Source: Cannabis sativa (lineage: Eukaryota; Streptophyta; Magnoliopsida; Rosales; Cannabaceae). From it: 64,000 nucleotides of DNA. Of the stretch, positions 24,805 to 35,960 are shown one piece after another. The stretch's first letter is position 1; every line of letters begins with the position of its first letter. The stretch is taken from the NCBI RefSeq assembly GCF_029168945.1, contig NC_083601.1:23154160-23218159 (forward strand), given 5' to 3'. The notes under the pieces are model-generated. The model was not told the DNA's origin. It ran no database searches and saw only the letters and a list, made by a program, of their open reading frames with translations. The position numbers were made by a program, and so were the translations under genes.

Positions 24805-27400
24805 TTCACCATTAGACATACATAATAGTGTAAGATCTCGAAAGATAAATATTGTATATGCGACATCTAGCTGTTCATCAATTGATGACACCTAAGACTA
24901 GTATTTTTACGATATGAAACAAGAAGATTACATAAATAAGATTACTTTGTCTTTCGCTAATCGAAGCATCGTTGGATTCTTATTTATAAACGAAATTATC
25001 CTAATTCCTCTTAGCTTATTCATTTCGAATTAGCTTCAAAACATATCATTGGATGAATGGTCTATAAATCATTTCATGTCATTCTATATTTTCTCTTAAG
25101 AAATTAAATGACGCATATGATTATAATCCCGAAATTCTATTCTCAATTGATATAAATCCTCAATCTTAGAAATCTCCTACTTGTATGGGCAAATCTGACT
25201 TAGAGTTTAAATAGTAGTGGTGGTCCAAGAAAGAATTACTCATTATATTTGGTTGAATTTAAGTCTTTGACTTTAATTTTAGAATCCAAACAGAAATTTT
25301 CTTATATTTCTAATTCCAGAATACAATACAGTTACACTTTCTCAAGTGTTTAATATCCATCTTCTATTAATGGATTCAAACTGTATGGAATATGAGTTAG
25401 GTATTCTGTGACCAGGATCCACTTGCAGTATTCTAAGAACTCTTTGATGTAACTAAACCTATGTCATCATAGACACTACCACATTTTTTTTAATCTATGG
25501 CATTTGTATCTTGTTCATAGTGGATTTGACAAGATCAATCTCTGCAAAGAGTTAATATGCCTATATCCACTGAAAGTAGTTCATCTCATTCGCAGATGGA
25601 TGTACATTCAGGGGTGGATATGAGTTTTTCGTTGTATTCTTAAAACGATAACTCTAGATTATACCTTATAGCAAGAAATTTGAAATGTTTGAAAAATTTC
25701 ATTAATTTCTAGCAATGGTTAAAACCATTAAGGTAAGTGGTTAAAGATCTTGCGAACTGATAGGGGTGGAGAAATAGTTAGTTGATATGCAGTTCAAAGA
25801 TCATTAATTTGATTTTTGAATTATATCCAAACTTACCTCCCCAGAAATTTCGAGTTGCATGTTGATGATTAGTTACTAGTCGTTGCCTAAATCCTTCTAT
25901 GGTAATACAATTTCAGAATGATGTAATGGTTGTATACTTAATGTAAATCATTACTAGATTCATGGATGACCTAATCAAAATCTTAAGAAAAGCTAGAACT
26001 GTTAACCATGGTTTGTTAGCTATTCTAAGTGATTAGGGGTGGACCATCCCATTGTCAATAGATAAGAAAGTGTTTGTTCAAACAAATACTACTTTTCTAA
26101 GAAAATGACTAAGTCTGAAAAACAAGTAGCAAATAAAGGAGATATTTAATTCTTGATTCCAAAAGTGTTCTATCATCTTATATAATATATGATGATCCCA
26201 CTGCCTCTGTTGTCTTGTCACAACCAAAGAGGTTAATACCATTTAGTTTTCTTCGACATAATTCACGGTACCTTGTTGCAGTGGGAGAGTTTCTAGGAAT
26301 TCACCTTCTTATGACTTGGGAGACACTAGTGATTAAAATCCATTGTGAGTTTAAACAAGTAATGGATTGTCAAGATAAGAAACTAAGAAGAAAAGCCAAT
26401 AGAACTATGGTTTAATCCATTCACATGGAATAACCTAAAGTTTTCTATTACAAGGACATAAAAGGAAATTTCGTTTATAAGTCTATTCAATGGACTTAAC
26501 AAAACTTCCTGTTCCTAGTATTATAGGTTTGAGTTTATCTAAACCTATCGCTTGTGGTATACCCGGGTAATTACTTACTCTAATGCAAGCAACTTACTTT
26601 AGTAAGATCTTGAAGCATTTTCTTTCTAATGGCAATCTATAGAAGCTTCACAACTTCTTAGGCATAGATTTTATTTATCTAAGGAAAAGTCTCAACTATT
26701 CCAGAAAAGATAAAGCCATGAAAGAATTTCTTATATCAACAGTGAGAGGTCTTAGATATGCTTTTGTATGCCTTAGACCAGACATCTGCTGTTGAGTGGG
26801 AGTAATGAGTAGGTATCAGATTAATCCAGGAGAAGAACACTGGAAGACAATCAAGTAAATCTTAAGATAAAGAAGAGGAACTATATGTTAGTCTATAAGG
26901 GTGTGTTTAAAACTCTTAGACTACACCATATCAGATTTCGAAATTTGCCTTTGTGCTTGTAAATCTTTCTGATAAGATGGTGGTTACTACGGGGGTGGAA
27001 TAGTGATTTCGGAGAAGTGTAAAAACCTATCTGAAGTCTCTAGGTCTACCAGAGAGAGACTGAATGTTAAAGCTGCAGGAAAGGTACTTATTCAGTGTAA
27101 GGAAAGTTCTATACATCTTTGGCACCATTCCAAATTGCCTTAAACTACTAGTGTTAATTTCCTGATTAACCAAAAGTAGTTGCCAAAGGTATAGAATCCA
27201 GTATCCCAAGAGAGTAGACATATAGAGAGGAATTTCACATTATCAATGATTTTGTGATTAAGGAAGAGTAATGGTGGAGAAAAGGTTGTGTTTAATTCAA
27301 CCTTTCAGATCCTATTACGAGGAGTTTACTACTACTACACTTGATTTGTATATCAAGGTGTTGAGATTATTTGAAACGCACTTTTTGTTTTATATTAGTG
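24805..27400 (+). pseudogene. Decayed copia pol of Copia-2
   Basis: Translation shows scattered copia pol remnants with many stops and shifts. Integrase appears near 25610-25790, with a GGYEFF-like start and KILRTDRGGE at about 25745-25775. RT/RNase H pieces appear near 26740-26900, with CLRPDIC and MSRYQINPGEEHW. The RNase H end near 27215-27240 shows RHIERNFTLS. The order integrase before RT is the copia order. Confidence 0.7.
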
Positions 27401-27412
27401 CAAGTGGGAGTT
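27401..27412 (+). other. Polypurine tract of Copia-2
   Basis: CAAGTGGGAGTT directly before the 3' LTR, as in Copia-1. Confidence 0.8.
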
Positions 27413-29302
27413 TGTTGGGTTTTATGCCCTAAATAAAACTCATTTCAATATAATCAAATTTACTTATTAATATAGATCAGAAACAACATTTAATGTTGCA
27501 TGGTTCACATGATTTATTTCTTGATTATATGTACATAATGTATAAATTCATCTGAAACCCTTTTCACATACTTGATCCTGTTTATTGTGCCGTCAACACA
27601 TTGGAAAGTAAACATGACTATGTGAATAAAGTTTCCTAGATTTATCAGACACGGGGTTTTGCGATATGATAATCTACAACAAGAGTTTACTTGTATTTGG
27701 AGAAATACTATGTTCTTTCCGAACATTGGTTAAAGTAAAGCTCAGGTTGGATGCATGGAGTATGCATCGGAAGGGACCGATATTGAACTTTGACTTAGAT
27801 TTATTAAACTTACCGTAATATCTATTCAAGTCAATATCGCCTAGTTGATCCTAGATCAAATGATCTTAATCCTGATATGATTAGGCTCAATCTTGAAAGG
27901 CTATTCGTGTTCTTTGATTTGTTAGTTAAGCCTACTTTTAGGTCAGGGTGATACGTACATTTTGGGAACACGGTAGTGCAATTGAGTGGGAGCGCTATCA
28001 TAAACATGGAATCTAAAGCTTCTATCTGGCGAATAGTAAGCAAAGGATGATCTCCTTCGAGCTTGACCAAACGAACATAAATGGTGGAGTACTCATTTCA
28101 CATAAGCTGAAATATCATTTATACGGGGTCAAGTGTTTTAAGGAATAAATACATTGTAGGGTGTAACGGTAATTTAATCCCTTTACAGTGTAGATCATTC
28201 ATATAGAGGATCATTGATCACATTAGGATTATAACAATGGATAACTAATGATGTGTCTATATGGTGGAACATATAGAGCATTCTATATAGCCGAGAGTGC
28301 AATTCTAAGTTCTATGCGTGGATTCAACGAAGAATTAATAAGTTAGTGAATTTTAGTGCTAAATTCTTGATCTACTTATTGGAAGCTCGGTTATATAGAC
28401 CCATGGTCCCCCCACTAGTTGAGATAATATTGCTTGTAAGACTCATGTAATTGATTTTGATTAATCAATTATAATTCTCAAATTAGACTATGTCTATTTG
28501 TGAATTTTTCACTAAGTAAGGGCGAAATTGTAAAGAAAGAGTTAATAGGGGCATATTTGTTAATTATGATACTTTGTATGGTTCAATTAATAAATATGAT
28601 AAATGACAATATTATTTAATAATTATTTATAGTTATTAAATAGTTAGAATTGGCATTTAAATGTTTGAATTAGGAAATTGGCATTTTTGAGAAAATCAGA
28701 TACAAAAGGTGTTAAAATTGCAAAATTGCAAAGCCCAAGGCCCAATCCATTAAGTGTATGGCCGGCCACCTTTGTAGCTTTTTTAAATTGATTTTTTCAT
28801 TATTTTAATGCCATATAATTCAAATCTAACCCTAGTGGAATGCTATAAATAGATAGTGAAGGCTTCAGAAAAATTACACTTTTCTTCAGACTTTCTGATT
28901 CAGAAAAACTGAGCCTTCTCTCTCCCTATCTTTAGCTGACCACTCTCTCTCTTCTTCTTCAATATTTCGAAATCCTTAGTGCTTTGAGTAGTGCCCACAC
29001 ACATCAAGTGATACCTCAATCATAGTGAGGAAGATCGTGAAGAAAGATCATCAGCAAAGGAGTTTCAGCATCAAAGATTCAGAGAAAGAGATCCAGGTTC
29101 AGATATTGATAATGCTCTGCTACAGAAAGGAATCAAGGGCTAGATATCTGAACGGAAGGAGTCATTATATTCCGCTGCACCCAATGTAAGGTTTCTTAAA
29201 CTTTATATGTGTTTAATTTATCGTTTTAGAAAGTTCTTATTTATGATGTTAATAAACATACTTGTGAGTAGATCTAAGATCCTGGTAAAATAATATCCAA
29301 CA
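27413..29302 (+). repeat. 3' LTR of Copia-2
   Basis: A 1890-bp LTR, the partner of 19218-21109, ending CCAACA, followed by the TSD GTATG. Confidence 0.94.
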
Positions 29303-30946
29303 GTATGAAGCCCGGCAAGCTGTTCCAGGATGGCATCCATGGAGATATCTGTTTCAAAAAAATAAGCAAGTGTTAGAAGTCCGCAAGGAACCGCTTATAC
29401 AAGATACAGCAAATAAGCTACTCCTACCCGAACTTCCTAATTCGGCCCTAGGAAAGTCCTGTACTTTAATGCTGGCGGCGTCATCTCCGAGATAACTGTC
29501 CGAGGGCCGAAACCAGCTGGACGTTATGTAAGCTGATGGACCTAAGGGAATAGGTTCCGGAGGGCCGGAGCCCATCCGGGACCGACCTAGGTAATCTCCT
29601 AAGTTCGAAAAGTAAAACTCCTTCAAACGATCCCCCCACCGGGTCAACGACATCTTAAATCTACGAAGACGCTCGTCGAACCCTACGGGCCTACGACTGG
29701 TGTATTCATCAACGGAAGGAACATAGCGAATTATCAAGGGAGACTTACCGCCGGCACCGGAGGTGCTAGCACCGGGAGCACCCGAGTTTGGTTCGGGGGC
29801 CGAAGGCTATGGCCGGGAAGTTTGCTTCTCGGAAGAATCTTCAATACGAAGGGGCCGCCTGGCAGAACGATCCCCAATCTCTTCTTGAAGTATCTTGTCA
29901 AAAAATTTAGCTTCGGACTTCCCAGCAATGGCTTGGCTCCTTCGCTCCACCGGACTCCCCACGCGAAGTCCTCTCCCCGAGGCAGCCTGGGCCTTAGAGT
30001 ACGCTTTCTCCTGGGCCTTCCGGTAGAGATAATCTTGGTACTTCTTCTCTGCCGTGGCAATGAGCTCGTCCCGGAAGGCCTTCTCCGCAACCGGCGCCCT
30101 CACATTGGGGCAAATGACCCGTGAGAGGTTGGAGTCATCCACGGATTGATGAGAAAGGATAAGTTTGGCCTTTTTGCAATTCTCCGTGGTAACCAGGCCC
30201 CCGACATCAAGATCGGTGTGGTCGTAGGAGGCGAAGGCTTGGGCCCTTCAAAGGAAAGCCTGAGTGGGAAGCGTCCGCTGGTAAGGTGGGATCCGCACCC
30301 ACTCCGTGAGAAGCTCCGGGTGGTCCACGGCCCTGAACCCGGAAGAAAAGAAAAAGCGGTGGCTGTACTCCTTAACGTGAGTCTGCCTATTATACGGAAC
30401 CACCCCCTCGTTAGCAGGGTGGATCCGGAACCCATAAAAACCATCCTTAAGTTTGTCCCCTTTCTTGGGGACGGATACAAGTTCATAAAAATATAAAATT
30501 TCCGCCGGGCTGGGAGACCCCCAGCCACGGGCGGTGTAAAAAATAAACAAGCCTGAGAGCAGGCGGTAAGCTTGAGGAATAAGTTGGTATGGCGCAAGGC
30601 CGACAAATACAAGAAAATTAACAAAGTAATCTTGGAGCGGGAGCATGGCACCGGTCATCAAATGGGTCTGACTCCAAGCCCCGAAGCCGTCATAGTTATG
30701 ATTAGGCGTCTCCGAGTCACGAGGAGGTCGGTGGAAGGTCCCTGAGGTGGAGGGTTTAATCCCAGCCACATTAATAATGTTCTCCAGCTGGTGAGGACAA
30801 GTCAGGGTGGATCGAAGCTCGACCGCTTCCCAACCAGTTGCACGGGATTTATACCCCTCCTGGGCAACGGGTCCCAGAGAAACCTCTTCCAGCGTGGCCA
30901 TACCTTTCCCTTTCTTCTTCGAAGATTTTGAGCCAGAAGCAGACAT
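29303..30946 (-). pseudogene. Antisense gene of element A, 5' part (exon 1 and start of exon 2)
   Basis: The likely start is ATG 30946-30944 (MSASGSKSSKKK). Exon 1 runs to 29428 and encodes a Lys/Ser-rich N-terminus, then a domain with LPLQDYFVNFL, GLAPYQLIPQAYRLL and LFIFYTARGWG. This resembles the plant family annotated in Pfam as putative gypsy-type transposon (PF04195), a name from memory that needs a search. An intron at 29349-29427 (donor GTAGGAG, acceptor GAAACAG) is phase 1 and joins in frame to exon 2. Exon 2 is then split by Copia-2. Stops are TGA 30248-30250 (codon 233) and TAG 29807-29809 (codon 380); both could be C-to-T changes. The joined gene has exactly 991 codons including its stop. 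Confidence 0.82.
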
Positions 30947-31600
30947 TTTGTGTTCTGAGAAAGACAAAAAGGGAAAAAGAAAAGTCCAGCAGTTAGGTCC
31001 CATACCAAACCCTAAATCAAGAAAAAGGGAGTGGGGGTCCCCTAACCGCTGGAAAGAGGGCTCCGCCGGACACGTGTCACATGAGAAACTCTGGAGAGAA
31101 TCCCTGAACAAGTGTCGGGTGCAGTGAAATCGCAGAAAGTGGTTTTGCAAAAAGAAAAAGAAAAAAGAAAAGCCATCCTATGCCCTAAGCAACTGTTAAA
31201 CGAAGAATGCATGGCCCTCTTCAAACAAAGCTGTATGACTACAACAGGGGCATGATAATGGCGATTCTACAACTAACGCAGTAAACCTAAAGCAGAACTC
31301 GAAGAACTTAAACACTCACACACCCAGAAGCCTCTAAGTACGAACCCAGAAAACGAACGAAGTAAATATAAGCATGTTATTATCTAAGGATGCAAGAAAC
31401 TTACAGTAGATCGTTGAACCGGGGGTACTGAATGTGGTTGAGTGAAAGTCGAGAAGAACTGGCGAAGTCAAACACTGAAAAACTGAAAGAAGTGTCTAAG
31501 TATTAAGATAGTTCGTGCTACTTTGAGGAATTTTTCTCTCTGGGAAATTCGAGCAGAAATGGCAAGGAATGGAAAGTAACCGAAATGAAGGAAAGGTGGT
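30947..31600 (-). other. 5' leader of the antisense gene with a probable intron
   Basis: On the minus strand a donor CTACTGTAAGTTTC (G at 31404) and an acceptor TTTCTCAG (ending at 30955, nine bases before the ATG) define a 450-nt leader intron. Leader introns are common in plant genes. There is no cDNA to confirm it. Confidence 0.5.
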
Positions 31601-31613
31601 GGCTTTTATAGGC
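31601..31613 (-). promoter_or_regulatory. TATA box of the antisense gene
   Basis: Minus-strand GCCTATAAAAGCC, about 660 bp upstream of the start codon and about 200 bp upstream of the proposed leader intron. It lies inside the retrotransposon but outside the LTR, so the antisense gene would have its own promoter. Confidence 0.6.
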
Positions 31614-31795
31614 AAAAACGCATGAGGAACAGGCGTCATCACCTACCAATCGCACGGTGGGGGAGACGCACGATTCGAATTCCCGAAAATCAACGGATCA
31701 GATCAATCTACCATTAAGGCGGTGGAAACGTTTGAGTATCCGTCTGACACCATTAATGCGCCGCATCAATCAGGGGGCGTGAAACGAATCGACCT

Positions 31796-31953
31796 CTGCA
31801 AAAGCGAATCGCTGCATTTAATGCCATTATCAGACGCACCTCCACGCGCCCCGAGTTCGTATCAGAAGACCGAGGAGGCGGCTGGAGACATTCCTGCAGA
31901 AAGCAAATCGCTGCATTAAATGACATCATTTAATGTGCCCCCACGCGCTCGAG
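31796..31953. repeat. Two 60-bp direct repeats upstream of the antisense TATA box
   Basis: 31796-31855 and 31894-31953 share CTGCA, AATCGCTGCATT, AATG and CCACGCGC blocks. Similar TTTAATGC words occur near 31750. They sit 180-350 bp upstream of the antisense TATA box and just before the polypurine tract, so they may be promoter elements. Confidence 0.55.
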
Positions 31954-32032
31954 GCTTGAGCTAGGGAAACGAGGAGTTGACCGGAGACACTTGAACAAGC
32001 CTTGGTTTATTTTTACTAAGTAAACAAGGCTT

Positions 32033-32042
32033 GGGGGGTAAA
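32033..32042 (+). other. Polypurine tract of element A
   Basis: GGGGGGTAAA directly before the 3' LTR. Confidence 0.75.
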
Positions 32043-32823
32043 TGTTGCTTCAGAATTCGCCCAAAATACGTGGACCAGTCGAGAGGGGACATGTGGATCA
32101 GATAACTTGTAAACATTTGCTAAGTCTTTGTGCAACACAAGGAAGCGCTGTTAGCAGGGGTCCCGGAGGAGGCACCCGGAGTACAAGGTACTCCAGGAAG
32201 CTAGCATAGCGTGAAGGCTCTCCGGGATATGTCAGGTCTCTCCCGAGCAATCAAGTCGCATTTAATGCTGCATGGGAGGAAGCGTGTTGAGACTGTAACA
32301 CGCAATAAAGTCTGACGGCACAACCCCCGAACAGCAGCGTTACAGTAATGATCATTTAAGTCTAGCGACGGCTACTCTGCAAAGAGTCACGTCAATCACA
32401 AGGCAAAGAGGACATTCTTCATAAAAGCCCTACAGCACCTAGGGATTTGACCATGCATCACCCATGGTATATTCATTGGAAATGCCCAACTTTATGGATA
32501 CTTACAGATACATGTGTAAGAACAATTCTAGGGATTACCCCACCAAAACACTATAAATACCCCCTCAAAGCTCATTTAATGGGGTCGAGAATCTTGGTTT
32601 GCAAAAGAGCAAGAAGAGAAAATACTCACCAAGAACATTCTCTGTATTTAAGAGAAAGACATTCTCTCAAGTGTAGAATCTGTATTAAATACATCCATTA
32701 ATAACAGAGGCTCGTGGACTAAGGCTCATTAACGCCCCAACCACGTAAAAAATCTTCATCTCACTTTCTTACAGCTCTTTATTATAATCATATTTTAATA
32801 GTTGCCGAAAACCTCGGTCAACA
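32043..32823 (+). repeat. 3' LTR of element A
   Basis: A 781-bp LTR matching 251-1031 with a few differences, followed by the TSD GTTGC (32824-32828). Confidence 0.95.
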
Positions 32824-32828
32824 GTTGC

Positions 32829-33053
32829 AATTGTATATTAATTACTATGTATGATTTGTAAAAAATAAGGGGGGGCCACGGCCACTGTAACCCCATATGT
32901 ACATCCGTCCTTGCCTTTCTATAGGAAAAATCTTTGGTAAGTTATAGTTATTTACACATCAAAGAGAGTACTTTAGTTTATTATTTTTTTTTATATTCTG
33001 CGTACCTTTTATTTATTTAAGGTTATTGATAAATTCTTAAAATATTCTAAATA
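32829..33053. other. Right flank of element A
   Basis: No gene seen. A short G7-CCACGGCCAC block followed by a CATCCGTCC motif (about 32869-32915) recalls the ends of some plant DNA-transposon relics, but no terminal repeats or TSD were found. Confidence 0.3.
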
Positions 33054-33874
33054 ACTTTTTTTTTTATGAAAGATTCACTGTTATTATAATCAACCATCGT
33101 TTACAACAACAGAGAAAATAGGAGAAGGAATTTCTCCTCTCCAACAAGTGTCCACATCCAACCAAGAGCATATTTTGCTAAACCATGAGCAGCTTGGTTA
33201 ACATTTCTCCTAACATGAGAAACAACAATGCTTGGGAAAAAGGAAAGAAGACAACGAACATCTAAAATTAAATCTGAAAAAGAAGATAGATCAGAGGATG
33301 CATTATTGATTGCTGATGAAACACGAAGAGCATCGGTCTCAACATAATCAATTTTCAGAGAGAGTTGTGTGATCCAATTGAGTGCATGAAATAGAGCTTT
33401 GGCTTCCATTTCGTCTGATCGAAAGCATCCTTGAACCGGCTTTGATAAGGCAGCAACAACCTGGCCATCATGAATCCTAATGATTGCTCCAATGCCAAGT
33501 ATTTTGTCGGCTGTATTGATTGTTGCATCGACATTAAGCTTCAATTTGTTTAGTAATGGCGGCTTCCATGGTACACCTTCTGTAGGGCGAGCCTTCATTG
33601 CAGCAGCATTTGCAGAAGTTGCAGCAGTATGTGAAGTGTTGGTTACTGTAGGAGAAAATAGAGTAGCAGTAGTAGTAGAATTGTTGTTAGCTTTAAGATA
33701 ATTATTCATATATGTTGTTGTATATAAAGCCAAAGCAGCAGCATCCTTATTTCTATCTCCATGAATAATCTTATTACGATCCGTCCATATCACCCACATA
33801 ATGCAGATCAACATTTCAAACTCCTCCTGAGTTAGCAAAGTTGCTATATGAAAAAGATAATCACCATTAACCAA
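33054..33874 (-). CDS. LINE-type RNase H domain ORF, 5'-truncated
   Basis: A 257-codon open frame (33874-33101) with no ATG at its first codon. It begins with the end of a zf-RVT-like region (IMWVIWTDRNKIIHG). It then has a plant RVT_3-type RNase H domain with KLNVDATIN, DEMEAKAL and YVETDALRV, supplying D, E and D, and ends with NQAAHGLAKYA. Such domains close ORF2 of plant L1-like LINEs. A T-run at about 33054-33064 on the plus strand reads as the poly(A) tail on the minus strand, which supports a LINE 3' end. Upstream a stop lies directly before the frame and no RT is present, as expected for 5' truncation. A domesticated RNase H gene exon is the alternative. Confidence 0.75.
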
Positions 33875-34548
33875 ATGTAGTGCCTATAATAAAGTTCAAA
33901 CAATTACTTACTATGCATATAATAAAATACAGTCATGAGTGCAACAAAACATTTAAACTTTATTTTTAAAACGGTAAACTATTCAAAATTTTCTAAAAAT
34001 TTGTCACCATGGTTGTTCCATTTTATTTTTCCAAGTATGTTTGATTTAGGAGTTACTACTATGAGTTCAGTTTAGGTAAGCCTAACCCTCTAATCATAGG
34101 TGTCTACCTATTGTTCAAACCAACTTATTGGTTGAGTTAGGGCAACACATATATACTCGAAACTAGTCTTACTCAGTTAAAGCGGTTGATCGGAATCCAA
34201 AACTAAAAAAATTAGGTTTTGAAAACTTTGATTCGGGTGCAGATGAAACCCGAGTCATAATCGGGCCAAGTTCGAGTGTCCTTTAAAACTAAAGTTCGGG
34301 TTCGAGTATAAACTGAACCCGCCCAGTAACCGATTAAAATAATAATATATATATGTTTTATTTTCATCTAGCAGTCCTAAAACTAAAACCTATTCTCAAA
34401 CTCAAACCCTTTCCCTATTCCTTTCTCTATCTCGGCATCCACACCCAGCATCCACATTCACCCACACATGACCACGAACAGGTATCAACGACGGACCACA
34501 CACGACCAGCAATGTAACGATAACCATGCAGGATGGGCATGAGCAGAT
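33875..34548. other. Intergenic, no gene seen
   Basis: Mixed AT-rich sequence. At about 34200-34330 it has repeated CGGGTT/AACCCG words typical of old hAT-like non-autonomous relics, with no clear ends. Confidence 0.4.
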
Positions 34549-35591
34549 TGTAATATCCTAAAAAATATAATGATGTTTAATTAGACATATTTTATTAAAT
34601 ATGTGAGTAAGTGCACATTAGAGTAGGATTATAATCCTACTTAAGCTAATTACGAGTTAATTAGTGAAATACAAGTAAAGGAACAAATAAAACGTAATTT
34701 ATTAATTACGCAGATTTTATTAGATTAAGTGGGTATATCGAATATCATTTTTGAAATAAAATGTTTTTGGGCCCGACGGTCGTGGAAACTTGACGGAATG
34801 GTCAAAAAAGTCACGACGATATAAGATGAATTGAATTGGAATCAAAATGTATTCCGGACTAATTTAGAATTTTAAATTATCGGTTTGGCAAGATTAGTTA
34901 GAAAATAACCATAATGCCCTTAAGTTATGTTTTTAACTTAGTGTGTGGTGAAGGGGTAGAATAGTTATTTCATAGGTTAAATGTTATTTTGTTTTATTTG
35001 GATGATTAGTGCTGAAAATTAGGAGTGATATATATTTTATTTTATTTTCCTAAGTTAGTAAAATTTTGAAAGATAAGAAGAAAAATTTAAAATTAGAAAA
35101 CCTCTCAAGCCTTTTCTCTCTCCTCTTTTCGGCCATAGAAGATATCAAGGGAAAATCAAGTTTTCATCTTAATTCAGCTCAGTCTTTGTAAGAAATCTAT
35201 ACTTGTTGCTGTCTAAAATCTTGAGGTAAGTTTCTCATCTAGTTATAGTGAATTCTTCAAGGTTTAGATTGAGTTTTGAATGGGGAAACTTGTGATTTGA
35301 GGATTGTGTGATTAGTTTAAGTTTAGAGCTTGTTTTAAGTTTAATTCAAAGATTGTTCGGGTTCTAATTGGTTGAATTTTATGGCTATTTGGTTTAGAAT
35401 TCGAAACTTTGATTTAAGAACTTCGTTTTGGTTCTAACATGGTGATTTGGGCATTGTGATGAATTTTTGAGAATTGTTTGATTGTGAACCTTGTTTTTAT
35501 GATATGGAATTATTCTGGAAGGTTTGAGCAGGTTTGATGTAGCTCAGGTTTAGTTTCGGGGTAAAAAACCAGCATTTTCCTTGCCTGCCAG

Positions 35592-35639
35592 AACCGGTTA
35601 ACTGATTTTTTAGGGTGTTGGTGAACCAGTTAACTGGTT
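35592..35639. repeat. Palindromic box in the gypsy-like LTR
   Basis: AACCGGTTAACTG (from 35592) is followed by the perfect 16-bp palindrome AACCAGTTAACTGGTT at 35624-35639. Confidence 0.7.
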
Positions 35640-35960
35640 GACTAGCAGGGGGAAAATTTTGGGTTTTTCTCAAACATGATTTTTGGCTCGGGGTATTTTC
35701 AAGACCTGGTTTAGGGTATTTGGGAATTGTATAGCCTATTTTGAAACAATGGAGAGTTAGAATTGGTTCGGTTATGAATTAGGGTTTGTTTTGAGAATTG
35801 GATAAGTTGTTAATCGAGTTTTGTTATCGTGACATAGGACCCGAGATTGTCGAGCATAGTTCCACTCAAATCGATCCGCACACCTGATATTGGTTTGAGG
35901 TAAGAAAAGCTTTATGCACTGCTAAGCGTGTGAGTAAGTAACGATTATTAACGTTTGTGA

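Larger units (their letters stand above)
19218..29302 (+). mobile_element. Copia-2: Ty1/copia element nested in the antisense gene of element A
   Basis: The LTRs at 19218-21109 and 27413-29302 flank a PBS, a leader, decayed pol and a polypurine tract. The TSD GTATG lies at 19213-19217 and 29303-29307. It is the same family as Copia-1 in the opposite orientation. No gag ORF is present at the place where Copia-1 has one, and pol is full of stops, so it needed helper functions or decayed after insertion. The two LTRs look nearly identical, which suggests a recent insertion unless sequence errors distort the comparison. Confidence 0.95.
251..32823 (+). mobile_element. Element A: Tat-type Ty3/gypsy retrotransposon with two nested Copia insertions
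   Basis: Two 781-bp direct repeats, each starting TGTTGC and ending GGTCAACA, bound the element, and the 5-bp TSD GTTGC lies at 246-250 and 32824-32828. The internal order is a PBS-like site, gag, protease, RT, RNase H and integrase, then a long 3' region with an antisense gene and a polypurine tract at 32033-32042. RNase H before integrase places it in Ty3/gypsy. The large 3' region with an antisense ORF is known from Tat-lineage elements such as Grande and Retand. Copia-1 and Copia-2 are inserted at 6035 and 19218; without them the element is about 12.3 kb. The sense genes carry several stops and frameshifts, so this copy is probably not autonomous. Confidence 0.93.

Noticed and set aside
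29822..30496. Plus-strand ORFs of 100-116 codons opposite the antisense gene
   Set aside because: They mirror the codon structure of the minus-strand exon and have no domain.
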